Positions 31,510 to 45,410 are shown, counted from the first letter of the stretch. The stretch: DNA of 53,801 nucleotides from Exiguobacterium sp. SL-9 (GCF_004336985.1 NZ_SJUO01000008.1:1-53801), one strand, 5' to 3'. Program-made: numbers and translations. Notes: a model not told the origin generated them from the letters alone.

Positions 31510-31518
31510 TGGTAAGAT
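31510..31518 (+). promoter_or_regulatory. extended -10 promoter of the nucleotidyltransferase-like gene
   Basis: TGG-TAAGAT (31510-31518), directly after the tuf terminator and about 30 bases before the start codon. A weak TTGTTT at 31492 (15-base spacer) could act as -35. Confidence 0.5.
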
Positions 31519-31547
31519 GGGACATATGTCGAACGAAAGGGGAGACG

Positions 31548-32060
31548 ATGATGGACAAGCAAGTCGAAACGATATGTCGCTTGAACGGGATCGCGTGTCG
31601 GTTCGGTGGATCGACGTTATTGAAGCAACATGGATTAATCGAAACAGCGAACGACTTGGATGTGTTTGTCGAACCGGATCAATTCGAGCGATTGGATCAA
31701 GTATTGAGCCGTGCCGGGAGAAAAGTCGAGTCGGCGCCACATCTAGATTACGTGACGACCTATTTTGGGGAATATGAGTTCGAAGGCGGAGACATTGATG
31801 TGATGGCTAGTTTTCGGATGAAGTGCACCGATGGGATCTATACACATCCATATATTGAACCGACCGGCAGTTGGATGCATCTCGAAGAGTGGATTGTGCT
31901 GTATACGGTGATGAACCGTATCGATAAGCTTGAACGGTTAAGCCAATACTTCGAAACCCATCCAATGAATGAAACGATTGTCCAAACCTGCTTGAAACGA
32001 GCCCCAGCCTCGGTCATCGAATCTGTCACGGAGCGCTTTGGAGCACGTATGAAACGCTAG
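31548..32060 (+). CDS. small nucleotidyltransferase-fold protein, function unknown
   Basis: The 170-residue protein has the minimal pattern of the polymerase-beta-like nucleotidyltransferase superfamily: FGGSTLLKQHGL (about 20-31), then NDLDVFV (paired Asp, about 36-42), then a third acidic site in GGDIDVMASF. No partner domain is present. It could be a minimal nucleotidyltransferase related to aminoglycoside or AbiEii-type enzymes, or an inactive relative; substrate unknown. AAAGGGGAG precedes ATG 31548 (31551 also possible). It is the only non-housekeeping gene between tuf and rpsJ and has its own promoter. Confidence 0.75.
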   Translation: MMDKQVETICRLNGIACRFGGSTLLKQHGLIETANDLDVFVEPDQFERLDQVLSRAGRKVESAPHLDYVTTYFGEYEFEGGDIDVMASFRMKCTDGIYTHPYIEPTGSWMHLEEWIVLYTVMNRIDKLERLSQYFETHPMNETIVQTCLKRAPASVIESVTERFGARMKR

Positions 32061-32117
32061 GTCGAGTTGGCATGGCGGTTCTTGAAACAAATAGTTCAAC
32101 AAAAGAAGGAAAATAGC

Positions 32118-32146
32118 TTGCAAAAGGGTCGGAATCTTGTTACATT
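32118..32146 (+). promoter_or_regulatory. S10 operon promoter 1
   Basis: TTGCAA (32118-32123), 17-base spacer, TACATT (32141-32146) with TGT before it (extended -10). Confidence 0.7.
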
Positions 32147-32198
32147 AGTGAACGTTGAATAACTCATCAGACATCCGGCACAATTTGAAAATCAAATC

Positions 32199-32227
32199 TT
32201 GCATTTTATATGTGGATTCGATATAAT
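32199..32227 (+). promoter_or_regulatory. S10 operon promoter 2
   Basis: TTGCAT (32199-32204), 17-base spacer, perfect TATAAT (32222-32227). The predicted start is next to the long hairpin of the leader. Confidence 0.85.
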
Positions 32228-32233
32228 GATTAA

Positions 32234-32747
<514 letters not shown>

Positions 32748-32808
32748 TTCTTCATATAGTAGATACTAGCCAGAAGAGACAATAATTATTAAACAGGAGG
32801 TGTATCTC

Positions 32809-33435
32809 ATGGCTAAAGGAATCTTAGGAACAAAACTTGGTATGACTCAAATCTTCAACGAAGCAGGCGAAGTCGTACCGGTAACAGTAGTTGCTGTCGA
32901 AGGAAACGTCGTACTTCAACTTAAAACAGTTGAAACTGACGGTTACGAAGCAGTTCAACTCGGTTTCGGAGACATCAAAGAATCACGTCAAAACAAACCG
33001 GCAAAAGGTCACGCTGCGAAAGCAAACGCGACACCTAAGCGCTTCATGAAAGAGATTCGTACTTCAGTAGAAGGATACGAAATCGGTCAAGAGATCAAGG
33101 CGGACATTTTCGCTGCAGGTGAATTAGTAGACGTAACAGGTACATCGAAAGGTAAAGGATTCCAAGGTGCGATCAAGCGTCACGGACAATCACGTGGACC
33201 AATGGCTCACGGTTCGCGCTACCACCGTCGTCCTGGTTCGATGGGTCCTGTAGCTCCTAACCGCGTATTTAAAGGGAAGCTTCTTCCTGGTCAAATGGGT
33301 GGAGAGCGTAAAACGATTCAAAACCTTGAAGTTGTCAAAGTTGACGCGGAACGCGGCCTTGTACTCGTTAAAGGCGCAATCCCAGGCGCTCGCAAGTCGA
33401 ACGTCATCATCAAAACAGCGGTAAAAGGTAACTAA
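32809..33435 (+). CDS. rplC: 50S ribosomal protein L3
   Basis: Early 50S assembly protein whose central loop approaches the peptidyl transferase centre. The 208-residue product starts [15 protein letters not shown] and has [15 protein letters not shown] and [18 protein letters not shown] 32809 follows AGGAGG; an upstream in-frame ATG at 32800 overlaps the ribosome site and is rejected. Confidence 0.98.
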   Translation: MAKGILGTKLGMTQIFNEAGEVVPVTVVAVEGNVVLQLKTVETDGYEAVQLGFGDIKESRQNKPAKGHAAKANATPKRFMKEIRTSVEGYEIGQEIKADIFAAGELVDVTGTSKGKGFQGAIKRHGQSRGPMAHGSRYHRRPGSMGPVAPNRVFKGKLLPGQMGGERKTIQNLEVVKVDAERGLVLVKGAIPGARKSNVIIKTAVKGN

Positions 33436-33463
33436 TTAACTGCACGGAAAGGAGGAATTACGA

Positions 33464-34087
33464 ATGCCTAAAGTAGCTTTGCTTAACCAAACAGGTTCAC
33501 AAGTTGGCGAGATCGAATTGGCAGAAGCCATTTTCGGTATCGAGCCAAACGACTCAGTACTTTATGACGCGATCGTCATGCAACAAGCATCACGCCGTCA
33601 AGGTACTCACGATACGAAAGGTCGCTCGGAAGTACGCGGTGGCGGCCGTAAACCATGGAAACAAAAGGGAACTGGTCGTGCGCGCCAAGGTTCTATCCGC
33701 TCACCACAATGGGTTGGTGGTGGTACAGTCTTCGGTCCAACACCACGTTCATACTCTTACAAGCTTCCTAAAAAAGTTCGTCGTTTAGCACTTCTCTCGG
33801 CTCTTTCGTCGAAAGTGAAAAACAACGAAATGATCGTCCTCGAAGGCCTTGCTTTCGATGCACCAAAAACAAAAGACATGGCTGCTGTTTTGAACAGCTT
33901 GTCAGTAGAACGTAAGGCTCTTGTAGTCACAGCGGACTACAATGAGACTATCGCTCTCGCAGCTCGTAACATCCCAGGAGTGACTGTGATCGAGGCAGCA
34001 GGCGTTAACGTTCTTGACCTCGTTGCTAACGACAAAGTCATCTTCACTAAAGATGCGGTTGCGAAGGTAGAGGAGGTGCTTGCATAA
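33464..34087 (+). CDS. rplD: 50S ribosomal protein L4
   Basis: Lines the exit tunnel. The 207-residue product has the extended tunnel loop rich in Arg and Gly ([18 protein letters not shown]) about residues 61-78. In enterobacteria L4 represses this operon; that is not known for Bacillota. Its stop overlaps the rplW ATG by one base. Confidence 0.98.
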   Translation: MPKVALLNQTGSQVGEIELAEAIFGIEPNDSVLYDAIVMQQASRRQGTHDTKGRSEVRGGGRKPWKQKGTGRARQGSIRSPQWVGGGTVFGPTPRSYSYKLPKKVRRLALLSALSSKVKNNEMIVLEGLAFDAPKTKDMAAVLNSLSVERKALVVTADYNETIALAARNIPGVTVIEAAGVNVLDLVANDKVIFTKDAVAKVEEVLA

Positions 34088-34368
34088 TGGCTCAAGCATA
34101 CGATATCATCAAACGTCCTATCATCACTGAGCGTTCTGTTAGCCTCATGGAAGCTAACAAATACGTTTTCGAGATCGACGTTAAAGCGACTAAATCGCAA
34201 GTGAAGTACGCTATCGAAACAATCTTCAATGTGAAAGTTGCTTCGGTAAACACAATGAACATGAAACCGAAAGCGAAACGTGTCGGTCGTCACTCTGGTT
34301 ACACAGCTCGTCGTAAAAAAGCGATCGTAACCCTTGCTGAAGGCAACACAATCGACTTCCTCGGTTAA
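34087..34368 (+). CDS. rplW: 50S ribosomal protein L23
   Basis: Exit-site protein that docks trigger factor and SRP. The 93-residue product has [11 protein letters not shown] near the N-terminus and [14 protein letters not shown] in the loop. It shares one base with the rplD stop; GAGG upstream lies inside rplD. Confidence 0.98.
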   Translation: MAQAYDIIKRPIITERSVSLMEANKYVFEIDVKATKSQVKYAIETIFNVKVASVNTMNMKPKAKRVGRHSGYTARRKKAIVTLAEGNTIDFLG

Positions 34369-34402
34369 TTTACTACCTTAGAAGAAAAGGAGGGAATCCT
34401 CG

Positions 34403-35233
34403 ATGGCAATTAAAAAGTTTAAGCCGACCACTAACGGTCGCCGTAACATGACATCTCTCGACTTTGCAGAGATCACAACGAATCGCCCTGAAAAATCGTT
34501 AACTGAAAAGCTTTCGAAAAAAGGCGGTCGTAACAACCAAGGTCGTTTGACTGTACGTCACCAAGGTGGCGGGCACAAACGTAAATACCGTATCATCGAT
34601 TTCAAACGTAACAAAGATGGCATCGTCGGACGCGTTGCTACGATCGAATACGATCCAAACCGTTCAGCGAACATCGCCCTCATCAACTATGCAGATGGTG
34701 AGAAACGTTACATCCTCGCTCCTAAGGGCATCAAAGTAGGCATGGAAATCATGTCTGGTCCTGAGGCGGATATCAAAGTGGGGAACGCTCTTCCACTCGT
34801 GAACATCCCTGTCGGTACTACTATCCACAACATCGAGCTTAAGCCTGGTAAGGGCGGTCAGCTTGTTCGTGCGGCTGGTGCATCGGCACAAATCCAAGGA
34901 CGTGACGGCAAGTACGTCATCGTTCGTCTTCAATCAGGTGAATCACGCTTGTTCCTCGGCACTTGCCGCGCGACAGTCGGTTCAGTTGGTAACGAAGAAC
35001 ACGAACTTGTAAACATCGGTAAAGCAGGACGTTCACGTTGGTTAGGCAAACGCCCAACAGTACGTGGTTCTGTAATGAACCCGGTTGATCACCCACACGG
35101 TGGTGGTGAAGGTCGTGCGCCAATCGGTCGTTCGGGCCCACTTACTCCTTGGGGTAAACCAGCTCTTGGTCTTAAAACACGTAAGAAAAACAAATCGAGC
35201 GACATGTACATCCTTCGTCGCCGTAAGAAATAA
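34403..35233 (+). CDS. rplB: 50S ribosomal protein L2
   Basis: Needed for subunit joining and peptidyl transfer. The 276-residue product contains the universal [13 protein letters not shown] with the essential His, near residue 230, and the basic C-terminal tail. AAGGAGGG precedes ATG. Confidence 0.99.
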   Translation: MAIKKFKPTTNGRRNMTSLDFAEITTNRPEKSLTEKLSKKGGRNNQGRLTVRHQGGGHKRKYRIIDFKRNKDGIVGRVATIEYDPNRSANIALINYADGEKRYILAPKGIKVGMEIMSGPEADIKVGNALPLVNIPVGTTIHNIELKPGKGGQLVRAAGASAQIQGRDGKYVIVRLQSGESRLFLGTCRATVGSVGNEEHELVNIGKAGRSRWLGKRPTVRGSVMNPVDHPHGGGEGRAPIGRSGPLTPWGKPALGLKTRKKNKSSDMYILRRRKK

Positions 35234-35299
35234 TTACTACATGATTCTCGGGCGGTTCGAAAGGGCCGTTCCCGAATCATTCCAAAGGGAGGTTCTATC

Positions 35300-35575
35300 A
35301 TGGGTCGCAGCTTGAAAAAAGGTCCATTCGCAGATCACCATTTGCTCGCTAAAGTTGACAAACTCAACAAATCTGGTGAGAAGCAAGTCATCAAAACTTG
35401 GTCACGTCGCTCGACAATCTTCCCAGAATTCATGGGTCACACGTTCGGTGTACACGATGGTCGCAAACACGTACCAGTATTCGTGACAGAAGACATGGTC
35501 GGTCACAAACTTGGTGAATTCGCTCCAACACGCACGTACAAAGGTCACGGATCAGACAAGAAAACGAAACGGTAA
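35300..35575 (+). CDS. rpsS: 30S ribosomal protein S19
   Basis: 30S head protein near the A-site finger. The 91-residue product starts [14 protein letters not shown] and contains [20 protein letters not shown], classic S19. AAGGGAGG precedes ATG; the 66-base gap from rplB holds no other gene. Confidence 0.98.
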   Translation: MGRSLKKGPFADHHLLAKVDKLNKSGEKQVIKTWSRRSTIFPEFMGHTFGVHDGRKHVPVFVTEDMVGHKLGEFAPTRTYKGHGSDKKTKR

Positions 35576-35595
35576 TTTGAGGGGAGGTCAAATCC

Positions 35596-35928
35596 ATGCA
35601 AGCTAAAGCATCAGCTAATATGGTCCGTCTTGCTCCTCGCAAAGCACGTCTCGTTGTAGACTTAATTCGCGGGAAACAAGTCGGCGAAGCGCTCTCTGTC
35701 CTTGCTCACACGAACAAGGCAGCGTCGCCAATCGTTGAAAAAGTATTGAAGTCAGCGATTGCAAACGCAGAGCACAACTACGATATGAATATTGAGAACC
35801 TTGTGGTGTCGGAAATCTACGTCAACGAAGGTCCAACACTCAAACGCTTCCGCCCACGTGCGATGGGTCGCGCAAGCCGTATTAACAAACGCACAAGCCA
35901 CATCCACATCGTGGTAACTGAGAAATAA
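35596..35928 (+). CDS. rplV: 50S ribosomal protein L22
   Basis: Its beta-hairpin lines the narrowest part of the exit tunnel, where macrolide-resistance changes arise. The 110-residue product begins [18 protein letters not shown] and has the hairpin [14 protein letters not shown], which looks unaltered. GGGGAGG precedes ATG. Confidence 0.98.
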   Translation: MQAKASANMVRLAPRKARLVVDLIRGKQVGEALSVLAHTNKAASPIVEKVLKSAIANAEHNYDMNIENLVVSEIYVNEGPTLKRFRPRAMGRASRINKRTSHIHIVVTEK

Positions 35929-35941
35929 GGAGGGATATGTA

Positions 35942-36601
35942 GTGGGTCAAAAGGTAAATCCGCACGGTCTTCGCGTTGGTATTATCAAAGACTGGGATTC
36001 GCGTTGGTACGCTGAGAAAGACTACGCAGATCTCCTTCATGAAGACTACGTTATTCGTGAATACATCGAAAACAAAATGAAGGATGCTAGTATTTCTAAA
36101 GTAGAAATCGAACGCGCTGCAAACCGCGTGAACATTTCGCTTCACACTGCGAAACCAGGTATGGTTATCGGTAAAGGTGGTTCGGAAATCGAGTCACTCC
36201 GTAAAAACATCATCAAGCTTGCTGAAGGCAAACGTGTTCACATCAACGTTGTTGAAGTGAAAAATGCGGACGCTGTCGCGAAACTTGTTGCTGAAAACAT
36301 CGCTCGTCAATTGGAAGGCCGTGTGTCATTCCGTCGTGCAATGAAACAATCAATCCAACGTTCGATGCGCACTGGCATCAAAGGGATCAAAACAGAAGTT
36401 TCTGGTCGTCTTGGTGGCGCTGATATCGCTCGTTCAGAGAAGTACTCGGAAGGAACAGTTCCACTTCACACACTCCGTGCCGACATCGACTACGGAACAG
36501 CTGAAGCTGACACAACTTATGGTAAAATCGGAATTAAAGTCTGGTTGTACCATGGTGAAGTTCTTCCAACAAAAAACAACACAGCTAAAAACGCTGAATA
36601 A
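35942..36601 (+). CDS. rpsC: 30S ribosomal protein S3
   Basis: Part of the mRNA entry channel. The 219-residue product has the start [17 protein letters not shown], the KH motif [11 protein letters not shown] and the C-terminal [10 protein letters not shown] domain. GTG start after AAGGAGGG; 13 bases from rplV. Confidence 0.98.
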   Translation: MGQKVNPHGLRVGIIKDWDSRWYAEKDYADLLHEDYVIREYIENKMKDASISKVEIERAANRVNISLHTAKPGMVIGKGGSEIESLRKNIIKLAEGKRVHINVVEVKNADAVAKLVAENIARQLEGRVSFRRAMKQSIQRSMRTGIKGIKTEVSGRLGGADIARSEKYSEGTVPLHTLRADIDYGTAEADTTYGKIGIKVWLYHGEVLPTKNNTAKNAE

Positions 36602-36633
36602 TAAACACTCTTTCAGGAAGGAGGCAACACACT

Positions 36634-37071
36634 ATGTTGTTACCTAAACGCGTGAAATATCGTCGTGTACACCGTGGTAAAATGCGCGGGAATGCAAAAC
36701 GCGGCACAACAGTACATTTCGGTGAATTCGGTCTCCAATCGCTCGAAGCGAGCTGGATTACAAACCGTCAAATCGAATCAGCACGTATCGCAATGACACG
36801 TTATATGAAACGTGGTGGTAAAGTGTGGATCAAGATCTTCCCACACAAACCATACACGAAAAAGCCTCTCGAAGTCCGAATGGGTTCGGGTAAAGGTGCT
36901 CCAGAAGGCTGGGTAGCTGTAGTTAAGCCTGGCAAAGTTATGTTTGAAATCGCGGGTGTATCTGAGGAAGTCGCACGTGAGGCACTTCGTCTTGCTGCGC
37001 ACAAACTTCCAGTTAAATGTAAGTTCGTGAAACGTGAAGAAAATGGTGGTGATACGAATGAAAGCAACTGA
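36634..37071 (+). CDS. rplP: 50S ribosomal protein L16
   Basis: Binds near the A-site tRNA elbow. The 145-residue product starts [20 protein letters not shown] and carries [17 protein letters not shown]. Its last 14 bases overlap rpmC, so the two are translationally coupled. Confidence 0.98.
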   Translation: MLLPKRVKYRRVHRGKMRGNAKRGTTVHFGEFGLQSLEASWITNRQIESARIAMTRYMKRGGKVWIKIFPHKPYTKKPLEVRMGSGKGAPEGWVAVVKPGKVMFEIAGVSEEVAREALRLAAHKLPVKCKFVKREENGGDTNESN

Positions 37072-37261
37072 TCTCCGTCAATCAACAACTGAAGAGCTCA
37101 ACGGTAAAGTAGGCGAGTGGAAAGAAGAACTCTTTAACCTTCGTTTCCAATTAGCTACAGGTCAGCTTGAGAATCCTGCTCGTATCCGTGAAGTACGCAA
37201 GTCGATTGCGCGTGCTAAAACGATTCTTCGTGAACGCGAACTCGGCATCAACAACGGCTAA
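37058..37261 (+). CDS. rpmC: 50S ribosomal protein L29
   Basis: Exit-site protein of 67 residues, mostly two helices: [13 protein letters not shown] and [23 protein letters not shown] 37058 lies inside the end of rplP, preceded by GGTGGTG. An in-frame upstream extension inside rplP is rejected because family members start at this Met. Confidence 0.97.
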   Translation: MKATDLRQSTTEELNGKVGEWKEELFNLRFQLATGQLENPARIREVRKSIARAKTILRERELGINNG

Positions 37262-37294
37262 TCTAATCGGATTCTTTAAGAGGAGGTAACACTC

Positions 37295-37555
37295 ATGGAA
37301 CGCAATAAGCGTAAAGTACTCACTGGACGCGTCGTGTCTGACAAAATGGACAAAACGATCGTCGTTGCAGTTGAAACAAAAGTACGTCATAAGCTTTATG
37401 GCAAACGTGTAAACTACACGAAGAAATTTAAAGCGCACGATGAGAACAATGTCGCTAAAATCGGCGATGTCGTCCGCATCGCGGAAACACGTCCGCTTTC
37501 TAAAGACAAACGTTTCCGTCTCGTAACAGTAGTAGAAGAATCAGTAATCATCTAA
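37295..37555 (+). CDS. rpsQ: 30S ribosomal protein S17
   Basis: Primary 16S-binding OB-fold protein. The 86-residue product has [20 protein letters not shown] and the loop [28 protein letters not shown] precedes ATG. Confidence 0.98.
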   Translation: MERNKRKVLTGRVVSDKMDKTIVVAVETKVRHKLYGKRVNYTKKFKAHDENNVAKIGDVVRIAETRPLSKDKRFRLVTVVEESVII

Positions 37556-37598
37556 TAACAGTTCGGATCTATAAACATCCGGAGGGAGGTACACTCGC

Positions 37599-37967
37599 AT
37601 GATTCAACAAGAATCTCGCTTGAAAGTAGCAGACAACTCTGGCGCGCGTGAACTGTTGACAATTAAAGTCCTCGGTGGTTCAGGTCGTAAGACTGCCAAC
37701 ATCGGTGACATCATCGTCGCAACGGTAAAACAAGCAACACCAGGTGGCGTTGTTAAAAAAGGTGACGTTGTCAGAGCAGTTGTCGTTCGTACAAAACGCG
37801 GCGCTCGTCGTAAAGATGGTTCGTACATCCGTTTCGATGAGAACGCAGCAGTCATCATCAAAGATGACAAGAGCCCACGCGGCACTCGGATCTTCGGGCC
37901 AGTTGCACGTGAACTTCGTGAAAAAGAATTCATGAAGATCGTTTCGTTGGCACCGGAAGTACTTTAA
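37599..37967 (+). CDS. rplN: 50S ribosomal protein L14
   Basis: Forms intersubunit bridge contacts with 16S. The 122-residue product begins [19 protein letters not shown] and ends [17 protein letters not shown], standard for L14. GGAGGGAGG precedes ATG. Confidence 0.98.
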   Translation: MIQQESRLKVADNSGARELLTIKVLGGSGRKTANIGDIIVATVKQATPGGVVKKGDVVRAVVVRTKRGARRKDGSYIRFDENAAVIIKDDKSPRGTRIFGPVARELREKEFMKIVSLAPEVL

Positions 37968-38004
37968 TTTCCAATTTCAATCCTATAAGGAGGTGCGCAA
38001 AACG

Positions 38005-38313
38005 ATGCATGTTAAAAAAGGCGATACAGTCCAGGTAATGTCTGGTAAAGATAAAGGCAAGCAAGGGGTTATCCTCAAAGCTATGCCAAGCAAGAACCGC
38101 GTAGTCGTAGAAGGTATCAACGTGATTAAAAAACACTCGAAACCATCACAAGCGAATCCACAAGGCGGTATCCTTGAAATCGAAGCACCAATTCACGTCT
38201 CGAACGTCATGCCACTCGACCCTAAAACGGGCAAACCGACTCGCGTTGGTTTCAAAGTAGTCGATGGTAAAAAAGTTCGTGTCGCGAAATCGGGCGAAGT
38301 ACTCGATAAATAA
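38005..38313 (+). CDS. rplX: 50S ribosomal protein L24
   Basis: Assembly-initiating KOW protein. The 102-residue product starts [20 protein letters not shown] and contains [21 protein letters not shown] 38005 matches the family start; AAGGAGG is 11 bases upstream, a long spacing. An upstream non-ATG codon is not needed. Confidence 0.97.
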   Translation: MHVKKGDTVQVMSGKDKGKQGVILKAMPSKNRVVVEGINVIKKHSKPSQANPQGGILEIEAPIHVSNVMPLDPKTGKPTRVGFKVVDGKKVRVAKSGEVLDK

Positions 38314-38345
38314 GAAGAACGTGACGAAAGGAGGTCCATTCGACT

Positions 38346-38885
38346 ATGAACCGTTTGCAAGAGAAGTATAAAAGCGACATCGTGAAAGCGATGATGGATA
38401 AATTCAACTATGACTCAGTTATGCAAGTCCCACAGGTCGACAAGATCGTCATCAACATGGGTGTAGGTGACGCTGTTTCGAACTCGAAGGCGCTTGACAT
38501 GGCAGTGGAAGAATTATCAATTCTTTCTGGTCAAAAACCACTCGTAACGAAGGCTAAGAAATCAATCGCTGGTTTCAAACTTCGTGAAGGCATGCCAATC
38601 GGTGCGAAGGTTACTCTTCGTGGCGAGCGTATGTACGATTTCCTCGACAAATTGGTAACTGTTTCACTTCCACGTGTACGTGACTTCCGCGGTGTATCGA
38701 AGAAAGCATTCGACGGACGCGGTAACTACACGCTTGGTGTGAAAGAGCAACTTATTTTCCCTGAGATCGATTACGATAAAGTAACTAAAGTACGCGGTAT
38801 GGATATCGTTGTTGTTACAACAGCGAACACAGACGAAGAAGCTCGTGAATTGCTCACACTTCTCGGAATGCCATTCCAAAAATAA
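38346..38885 (+). CDS. rplE: 50S ribosomal protein L5
   Basis: Binds 5S rRNA in the central protuberance. The 179-residue product has [34 protein letters not shown] and the C-terminal [26 protein letters not shown] precedes ATG. Confidence 0.98.
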   Translation: MNRLQEKYKSDIVKAMMDKFNYDSVMQVPQVDKIVINMGVGDAVSNSKALDMAVEELSILSGQKPLVTKAKKSIAGFKLREGMPIGAKVTLRGERMYDFLDKLVTVSLPRVRDFRGVSKKAFDGRGNYTLGVKEQLIFPEIDYDKVTKVRGMDIVVVTTANTDEEARELLTLLGMPFQK

Positions 38886-38905
38886 TCTAAAGGGAGGTCG
38901 ACAAC

Positions 38906-39175
38906 ATGGCTAAAAAGTCAATGGTGAATCGCGAACACAAACGCGAGAAACTCGTTGCCCAGTACGCTGAGAAACGTGCACAATTAAAAGCTGAAGGCGA
39001 CTACATCGGACTCAGCAAATTGCCACGTAACTCTTCACCTGTACGTCTTCATAACCGTTGCCGTATCACAGGTCGTCCACATGGTTACATGGGTAAATTC
39101 GGGATCAGCCGTATCAAGTTCCGTGATCTTGCATACAAAGGTCAAATCCCTGGTGTTAAAAAAGCAAGCTGGTAA
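38906..39175 (+). CDS. rpsN: 30S ribosomal protein S14, long zinc-free type
   Basis: S14 of the 30S head. This copy has 89 residues and only one cysteine (in HNRCRITGR), so it lacks the paired CxxC zinc site of the ~61-residue S14 usually encoded here in Bacillus and Staphylococcus. The C-terminal core [27 protein letters not shown] (given by parts) is intact. GGGAGG precedes ATG, and it sits in the normal rplE-rpsH position. Confidence 0.96.
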   Translation: MAKKSMVNREHKREKLVAQYAEKRAQLKAEGDYIGLSKLPRNSSPVRLHNRCRITGRPHGYMGKFGISRIKFRDLAYKGQIPGVKKASW

Positions 39176-39206
39176 TCCACTAACAGTGTGAAAGGAGGTA
39201 CATCGC

Positions 39207-39605
39207 ATGGTAATGACAGACCCAATTGCAGATATGCTTACACGTATCCGTAACGCTAACATGGTTCGCCATGAAAAATTAGAGCTTCCAGCTTCTAATA
39301 TCAAACGTGAGGTTGCAGAGATCCTCAAGCGTGAAGGTTTCATTCGCGATGTTGAATATATCGAGGACGCTAAGCAAGGTACACTTCGTCTGTTCCTTAA
39401 ATACGGAGCAAGCAACGAACGTGTTATCACTGGTCTCAAACGCATTTCGAAACCAGGTCTTCGTGTATACGCAAAAGCTGATGAAGTACCAAAAGTACTC
39501 GGAGGACTCGGTATCGCAGTTCTTTCGACATCAAAAGGTCTTATGACTGATAAAGAAGCTCGCCAACAACAAGTCGGCGGCGAAGTGCTCGCCTACATCT
39601 GGTAA
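39207..39605 (+). CDS. rpsH: 30S ribosomal protein S8
   Basis: Central-domain assembly protein, repressor of the spc operon in E. coli. The 132-residue product starts [17 protein letters not shown] and ends with the conserved [22 protein letters not shown] motif region. AAAGGAGG precedes ATG. Confidence 0.98.
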   Translation: MVMTDPIADMLTRIRNANMVRHEKLELPASNIKREVAEILKREGFIRDVEYIEDAKQGTLRLFLKYGASNERVITGLKRISKPGLRVYAKADEVPKVLGGLGIAVLSTSKGLMTDKEARQQQVGGEVLAYIW

Positions 39606-39638
39606 GTCACTTTTCTAACAAGAACGGAGGTGTAATCA

Positions 39639-40178
39639 ATGTCACGTATTGGTAAAAAACCAGTTACGATTCCAGCTGGCGTTACTGTCACGGTTGCAGA
39701 AGACAACACGGTCACAGTAAAAGGTGCTAAAGGTGAACTTTCGCTTTCAGCTAACCCAGCCTTGGAAGTCAAAATTGAAGAAAACGAATTGACTGTCGTT
39801 CGTCCGGATGACTCGAAAGAGAACCGTACGATCCACGGTACGACACGTGCCCTTATCGCCAACATGGTAGAAGGTGTGTCTAACGGATTCCAGAAAACAC
39901 TTGAGATCTCAGGGGTTGGTTACCGTGCTGCTAAGCAAGGAAACAAACTCGTCCTCAGCCTCGGTTACTCGCACCCAATCGAGTACGTTGCTGAAGAAGG
40001 TATCGAGATCGAAGTTCCTTCAAACACGCAAATCATCGTTAAAGGGATTAACAAAGAGCGCGTCGGTCACGTTGCAGCTCAAATCCGCTCGTACCGTGCT
40101 CCAGAACCTTACAAAGGTAAAGGTGTTCGTTACTCTGATGAACGTATTCGCCGTAAAGAAGGTAAGACTGGTAAGTAA
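39639..40178 (+). CDS. rplF: 50S ribosomal protein L6
   Basis: Binds near the sarcin-ricin loop. The 179-residue product has two repeats of the L6 fold, begins [14 protein letters not shown], and carries the C-terminal signature [17 protein letters not shown] precedes ATG. Confidence 0.98.
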   Translation: MSRIGKKPVTIPAGVTVTVAEDNTVTVKGAKGELSLSANPALEVKIEENELTVVRPDDSKENRTIHGTTRALIANMVEGVSNGFQKTLEISGVGYRAAKQGNKLVLSLGYSHPIEYVAEEGIEIEVPSNTQIIVKGINKERVGHVAAQIRSYRAPEPYKGKGVRYSDERIRRKEGKTGK

Positions 40179-40212
40179 TTCGTCACGAAATGAACGGAAA
40201 GGAGTGGCATAA

Positions 40213-40575
40213 ATGATCACAAAAGCAGACAAAAATGCAGTTCGTAAGAAACGTCATGCTCGTGTACGTCGTACGATCACAGGGACAGCAGCTCGTCCAC
40301 GTTTGAACGTATTCCGCTCGAGCAAGCACATCTACGTTCAACTCATCGATGATGCAGCACAAACAACGCTTGTGTCAGCATCTTCGAAAGATAAAGCTCT
40401 CGATCTTACAAACGGCGGCAACGTTGAAGCAGCGAAAGCTGTTGGTAAACTTGCAGCTGAACGTGCACTCGAGAAAGGTATCGACACTGTTGTGTTCGAC
40501 CGTGGTGGATACCTCTATCATGGCCGCGTCAAAGCTGTTGCTGAAGCAGCTCGTGAAGCAGGTCTTAAATTCTAA
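40213..40575 (+). CDS. rplR: 50S ribosomal protein L18
   Basis: 5S rRNA-binding protein of the central protuberance. The 120-residue product has the basic N-terminus, [19 protein letters not shown], and ends [26 protein letters not shown] (by parts). AAAGGAG precedes ATG. Confidence 0.98.
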   Translation: MITKADKNAVRKKRHARVRRTITGTAARPRLNVFRSSKHIYVQLIDDAAQTTLVSASSKDKALDLTNGGNVEAAKAVGKLAAERALEKGIDTVVFDRGGYLYHGRVKAVAEAAREAGLKF

Positions 40576-40595
40576 CAAAAAGGAGGGGACACTTG

Positions 40596-41096
40596 ATGCG
40601 CCAGTTAGACGTTAACATGGAACAACTTGAAGAACGCGTTGTTACCGTAAACCGCGTCGCGAAAGTCGTGAAAGGTGGCCGTCGCTTCCGTTTCGCCGCT
40701 CTCGTCGTCGTAGGTGACAAAAATGGTCACGTCGGTTTCGGTACAGGTAAGGCACAAGAGGTGCCAGAAGCGATCCGCAAGGCTATTGAAGCCGCTAAGA
40801 AAAACATGGTTCAAGTACCTATGGTTGGTACAACAATTCCACACGAAATCACAGGAGTATTCGGAGCAGGTCGTGTATTCATGAAACCAGCTTCTGAAGG
40901 TACTGGGGTTATCGCAGGTGGTCCAGTTCGTGCAGTGCTCGAACTCGCAGGTGTAGGTGACATCCTTTCGAAATCGCTTGGATCTAACACACCAATCAAC
41001 ATCGTCCGTGCGACGGTTAAAGGCTTGACAGAGCTTAAAAAAGCAGAGGAAGTTGCTAAACTACGCGGTAAAAGCGTAGAAGAACTTCTTAAATAA
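40596..41096 (+). CDS. rpsE: 30S ribosomal protein S5
   Basis: Accuracy and mRNA-helicase protein of the 30S body. The 166-residue product has the [21 protein letters not shown] double-strand RNA-binding region (by parts) and [23 protein letters not shown] 40596 is chosen over the overlapping TTG 40593; AAGGAGGGG is upstream. Confidence 0.98.
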   Translation: MRQLDVNMEQLEERVVTVNRVAKVVKGGRRFRFAALVVVGDKNGHVGFGTGKAQEVPEAIRKAIEAAKKNMVQVPMVGTTIPHEITGVFGAGRVFMKPASEGTGVIAGGPVRAVLELAGVGDILSKSLGSNTPINIVRATVKGLTELKKAEEVAKLRGKSVEELLK

Positions 41097-41111
41097 GGGA
41101 GGGAATTAGAC

Positions 41112-41297
41112 ATGGCGAAACTCGCAATCACCCTCACACGCAGCACTATTGGTCGTCCGGAAGATCAGCGTGTAACAGTACGTACACTCGGTCTTCGTAA
41201 AATGCATCAGACTGTCGTTGTCCCTGACAACGTAGCGATGCGCGGTATGATCAAAAAAGTGTCGCACCTTGTGACTGTAAACGAAATCAACGAATAA
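41112..41297 (+). CDS. rpmD: 50S ribosomal protein L30
   Basis: Small 61-residue protein: [19 protein letters not shown], then [14 protein letters not shown], both diagnostic of L30. GGGAGGG precedes ATG; 15 bases from rpsE. Confidence 0.97.
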   Translation: MAKLAITLTRSTIGRPEDQRVTVRTLGLRKMHQTVVVPDNVAMRGMIKKVSHLVTVNEINE

Positions 41298-41328
41298 TAA
41301 AGATCTTACTAAATAAGGAGGTGCCACT

Positions 41329-41768
41329 ATGAAACTCCATGAATTGAAGCCAACTCCAGGTTCGCGTCACGAACGCAACCGTGTCGGTCGCGGTATGGCG
41401 ACTGGTAACGGTAAAACTTCTGGCCGTGGACATAAAGGTCAAAAAGCTCGTTCGGGCGGTGGCGTTCGTCCAGGATTCGAAGGTGGGCAAAACCCACTTT
41501 ACCGTCGTCTTCCAAAACGCGGTTTCAACAACCCTACTCGTAAAGAGTATGCAGTTGTTTCCCTAGACACGCTTAACCGTTTCGAGGCAGGTACTGAAGT
41601 TACTCCAGAACTCTTAATTGAGACTGGTGTTGTCAGCTCTGCTAAAGACGGAATCAAAGTACTTGCTAACGGCAAGCTTGAAACAAAATTGACTGTAAAA
41701 GCCAACAAATTCTCGGGTGCAGCGAAAGAAGCGATCGAAGCAGCTGGCGGTTCAGTTGAGGTGATCTG

Positions 41769-41769
<1 letters not shown>
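41329..41769 (+). CDS. rplO: 50S ribosomal protein L15
   Basis: Late 50S assembly protein. The 146-residue product has the glycine-rich N-terminus ([20 protein letters not shown]), then [20 protein letters not shown]. Its TGA overlaps the secY ATG by one base. Confidence 0.98.
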
Positions 41770-44541
<2,772 letters not shown>

Positions 44542-44646
44542 GGCTCTATTGCTTCGTGCTGATCCGTTATGGATCCTTCTCTCACAGTACAATGCGATAG
44601 ATCGTCTGTGCTCCTAAATATCTTCATATAGAAAGGGGAATAAATG

Positions 44647-44865
44647 ATGGCGAAACAAGATGTCATTGAAGTGGAAGGCACTGTTGTCGAACCACTTCCA
44701 AACGCAATGTTTAAAGTGGAGTTAGAAAACGGCCACACGGTGCTCGCGCACGTCTCAGGGAAAATTCGGATGCACTACATTCGAATCCTTCCAGGTGACC
44801 GCGTAACTGTCGAGTTGTCTCCGTACGACTTGACTCGCGGGCGGATTACGTACCGTTACAAGTAA
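44647..44865 (+). CDS. infA: Translation initiation factor IF-1
   Basis: OB-fold factor binding the 30S A site. The 72-residue product starts [21 protein letters not shown] and ends [12 protein letters not shown] 44647 gives the universal 72-residue length; ATG 44644 just before it is also possible. AAAGGGG is eight bases upstream. Confidence 0.98.
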   Translation: MAKQDVIEVEGTVVEPLPNAMFKVELENGHTVLAHVSGKIRMHYIRILPGDRVTVELSPYDLTRGRITYRYK

Positions 44866-45009
<144 letters not shown>

Positions 45010-45028
45010 TCTAAGAGGAGGTGCACAC

Positions 45029-45394
45029 ATGGCACGTATTGCTGGTGTAGATATTCCACGCGAAAAACGTATCGTTATTTCGCTCACATACATCTTTGGT
45101 ATTGGTAAAACAAGAGCACAAGAAATTTTGAAGGCTGCAAACGTATCTGAAGATTCACGCACACGTGATTTGACAGAAGACGAAATCAACCGTATCCGTG
45201 AAGCAATTGACGGAATTAAAGTTGAAGGTGACCTTCGCCGTGAAGTTTCACTCAACATTAAACGTTTGATCGAGATCGGCGCATATCGCGGTGTTCGTCA
45301 CCGTCGTAGTCTCCCTGTTCGCGGACAAAACACGAAGAACAACTCGCGTACTCGTAAAGGCCCACGCCGTACAGTAGCGAACAAGAAGAAGTAA
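45029..45394 (+). CDS. rpsM: 30S ribosomal protein S13
   Basis: Forms bridges B1a and B1b. The 121-residue product begins [20 protein letters not shown] and has the basic tail [28 protein letters not shown] precedes ATG. Confidence 0.98.
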   Translation: MARIAGVDIPREKRIVISLTYIFGIGKTRAQEILKAANVSEDSRTRDLTEDEINRIREAIDGIKVEGDLRREVSLNIKRLIEIGAYRGVRHRRSLPVRGQNTKNNSRTRKGPRRTVANKKK

Positions 45395-45410
45395 AGGAGG
45401 GAATTGAACA

